6,889 bases of DNA from Bacteroidota bacterium (GTDB lineage: Bacteria; Bacteroidota; Bacteroidia; Bacteroidales; GCA-2748055), in the NCBI GenBank assembly GCA_030592605.1, contig JAUVIT010000091.1, forward strand, positions 1 to 6,889, read 5' to 3'. Made by a program: the position numbers and the translations under genes. Within the stretch, counting starts at the first letter, position 1. The number at the start of each line of letters is the position of its first letter. Below the pieces are notes generated by a model. The model searched no databases. It had not been told where the DNA came from and saw nothing but the letters and a program-made list of their open reading frames with translations. Shown piece by piece: positions 6,533-6,889 of this stretch.

Positions 6533-6716
6533 TTCTCCTATTTGGCTTTTTACATGCCATCAGAAACATGAGCCCATTGTATTCCAAAAACCCATGTGGG
6601 TGAAGCTATTAGCAATGGAATTGCACCTTGATTAACTTGGTTTAGTGCGCTGAGAGCGCCATATTTATTCAGCATACGGCCCTGTGCATTGGTGAAGCAG
6701 CCTGGTTAAGTTTAAA
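6533..6716. other. Intergenic spacer apt-uvrC with small hairpins and an antisense reading frame
   Basis: This 184-nt spacer is much longer than the other gaps. I see no tRNA and no recognisable riboswitch. It contains two perfect 5-bp stems with 3-nt loops, GCAAT-gga-ATTGC (6612-6624) and GCGCT-gag-AGCGC (6647-6659). The second is followed by an AT-rich stretch and could act as a weak terminator, although no clear U-tract is present. The octamer GGTGAAGC occurs twice (6599-6606 and 6691-6698). On the minus strand, 6675 down to 6550 is an ATG-initiated 41-codon frame that stays open for eight further codons upstream of the ATG. I do not recognise its product and do not call it a gene. The promoter for uvrC may lie here, but no convincing Bacteroidota -33/-7 pair (TTTG and TAnnTTTG) stands out. 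Confidence 0.5.
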
Positions 6717-6889
6717 ATGACACGGAATTCTGATATTTCTGACCTGATTCGTTCACTTCCCGACCAAGCGGGGGTTTATCAATTCTATGATAAAAATGGA
6801 ACGCTGCTCTATATTGGGAAAGCAAAAAATTTAAAGAAGAGAGTCTCGTCTTATTTTTCCAGGAATAAATATGAGTCTTTCAAAATAAA
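6717..6889 (+). CDS. uvrC: Excinuclease ABC subunit UvrC, N-terminal fragment (3'-truncated by the window edge)
   Basis: Only the first 57 codons are present, but they contain the GIY-YIG nuclease signature that makes the 3' incision in nucleotide excision repair with UvrA and UvrB. The visible motifs are [16 protein letters not shown] (G-V-Y, residues about 19-21), [18 protein letters not shown] (Y-I-G, about 32-34, with the following Lys/Lys/Arg helix) and the start of the next helix. One deviation is Ala where UvrC proteins usually have Pro before GVY (normally PGVY). ATG 6717 follows the AT-rich sequence TTTAAA and gives the expected short leader before the LPxxxGVY motif. The remaining roughly 540 residues, including the UvrB-binding, RNase H-like and HhH parts, lie beyond the window. 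The 184-nt spacer before it suggests it may have its own promoter. Confidence 0.95.
   Translation, partial: MTRNSDISDLIRSLPDQAGVYQFYDKNGTLLYIGKAKNLKKRVSSYFSRNKYESFKI

Noticed and set aside
6581..6605. Rho-independent terminator on the minus strand (ACCC-ACAT-GGGT followed by Ts)
   Set aside because: The stem is only 4 bp, and it would sit inside the putative antisense frame with no supported minus-strand gene to end.
6533..6716. tRNA or known riboswitch in the spacer before uvrC
   Set aside because: I found no cloverleaf arms, no GTTCRA-type T-loop and no recognisable aptamer core; only short isolated hairpins.

Overview
The window is a densely packed, single-strand stretch of a Bacteroidota-type chromosome. 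The evidence for this phylum is the run TPR protein - DUF4292 protein - EnvC-like protein, followed by RsbW-like kinase - ybeY - mnmG - apt - uvrC, which I recognise as a Bacteroidota arrangement. Weak or absent Shine-Dalgarno sequences, a YbeY with Asp in place of the third metal-binding His, and moderate GC fit the same picture. I cannot place it below phylum from the sequence alone. All eight genes are on the + strand. The first (TPR) and last (uvrC) run off the window edges.

Layout: positions 1-3185 form an envelope block of three genes translated through overlapping stop/start codons (8 nt, then 4 nt). They are a TPR protein lacking its N-terminus, a short exported DUF4292 protein that may be a lipoprotein, and a secreted coiled-coil protein with a C-terminal LytM/M23 domain that has lost most of its catalytic residues (EnvC type). 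A 59-nt gap (3186-3244) separates this from a second block, 3245-6532. That block holds an RsbW-like ATP-binding anti-sigma kinase, the rRNA-maturation endonuclease YbeY, the tRNA U34-modifying enzyme MnmG and adenine phosphoribosyltransferase Apt, with junctions of -1, +1 and 33 nt. A 184-nt spacer (6533-6716) then precedes the N-terminus of the excision nuclease UvrC.

Functionally, block one is about the outer membrane and peptidoglycan. Block two combines a regulatory kinase with RNA maturation and modification and purine salvage, followed by DNA repair. These are housekeeping genes, and I see no mobile element, CRISPR array, tRNA or rRNA.

The most notable non-coding signal is a perfect 14-bp palindrome exactly at the mnmG stop codon (5941-5954). 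It matches the ParB-binding parS centromere consensus at 15 of 16 positions when one flanking base is included on each side. The second is the spacer before uvrC, which contains small hairpins and an unexplained 41-codon antisense reading frame. I found no convincing evidence of a wholly new multi-gene system.
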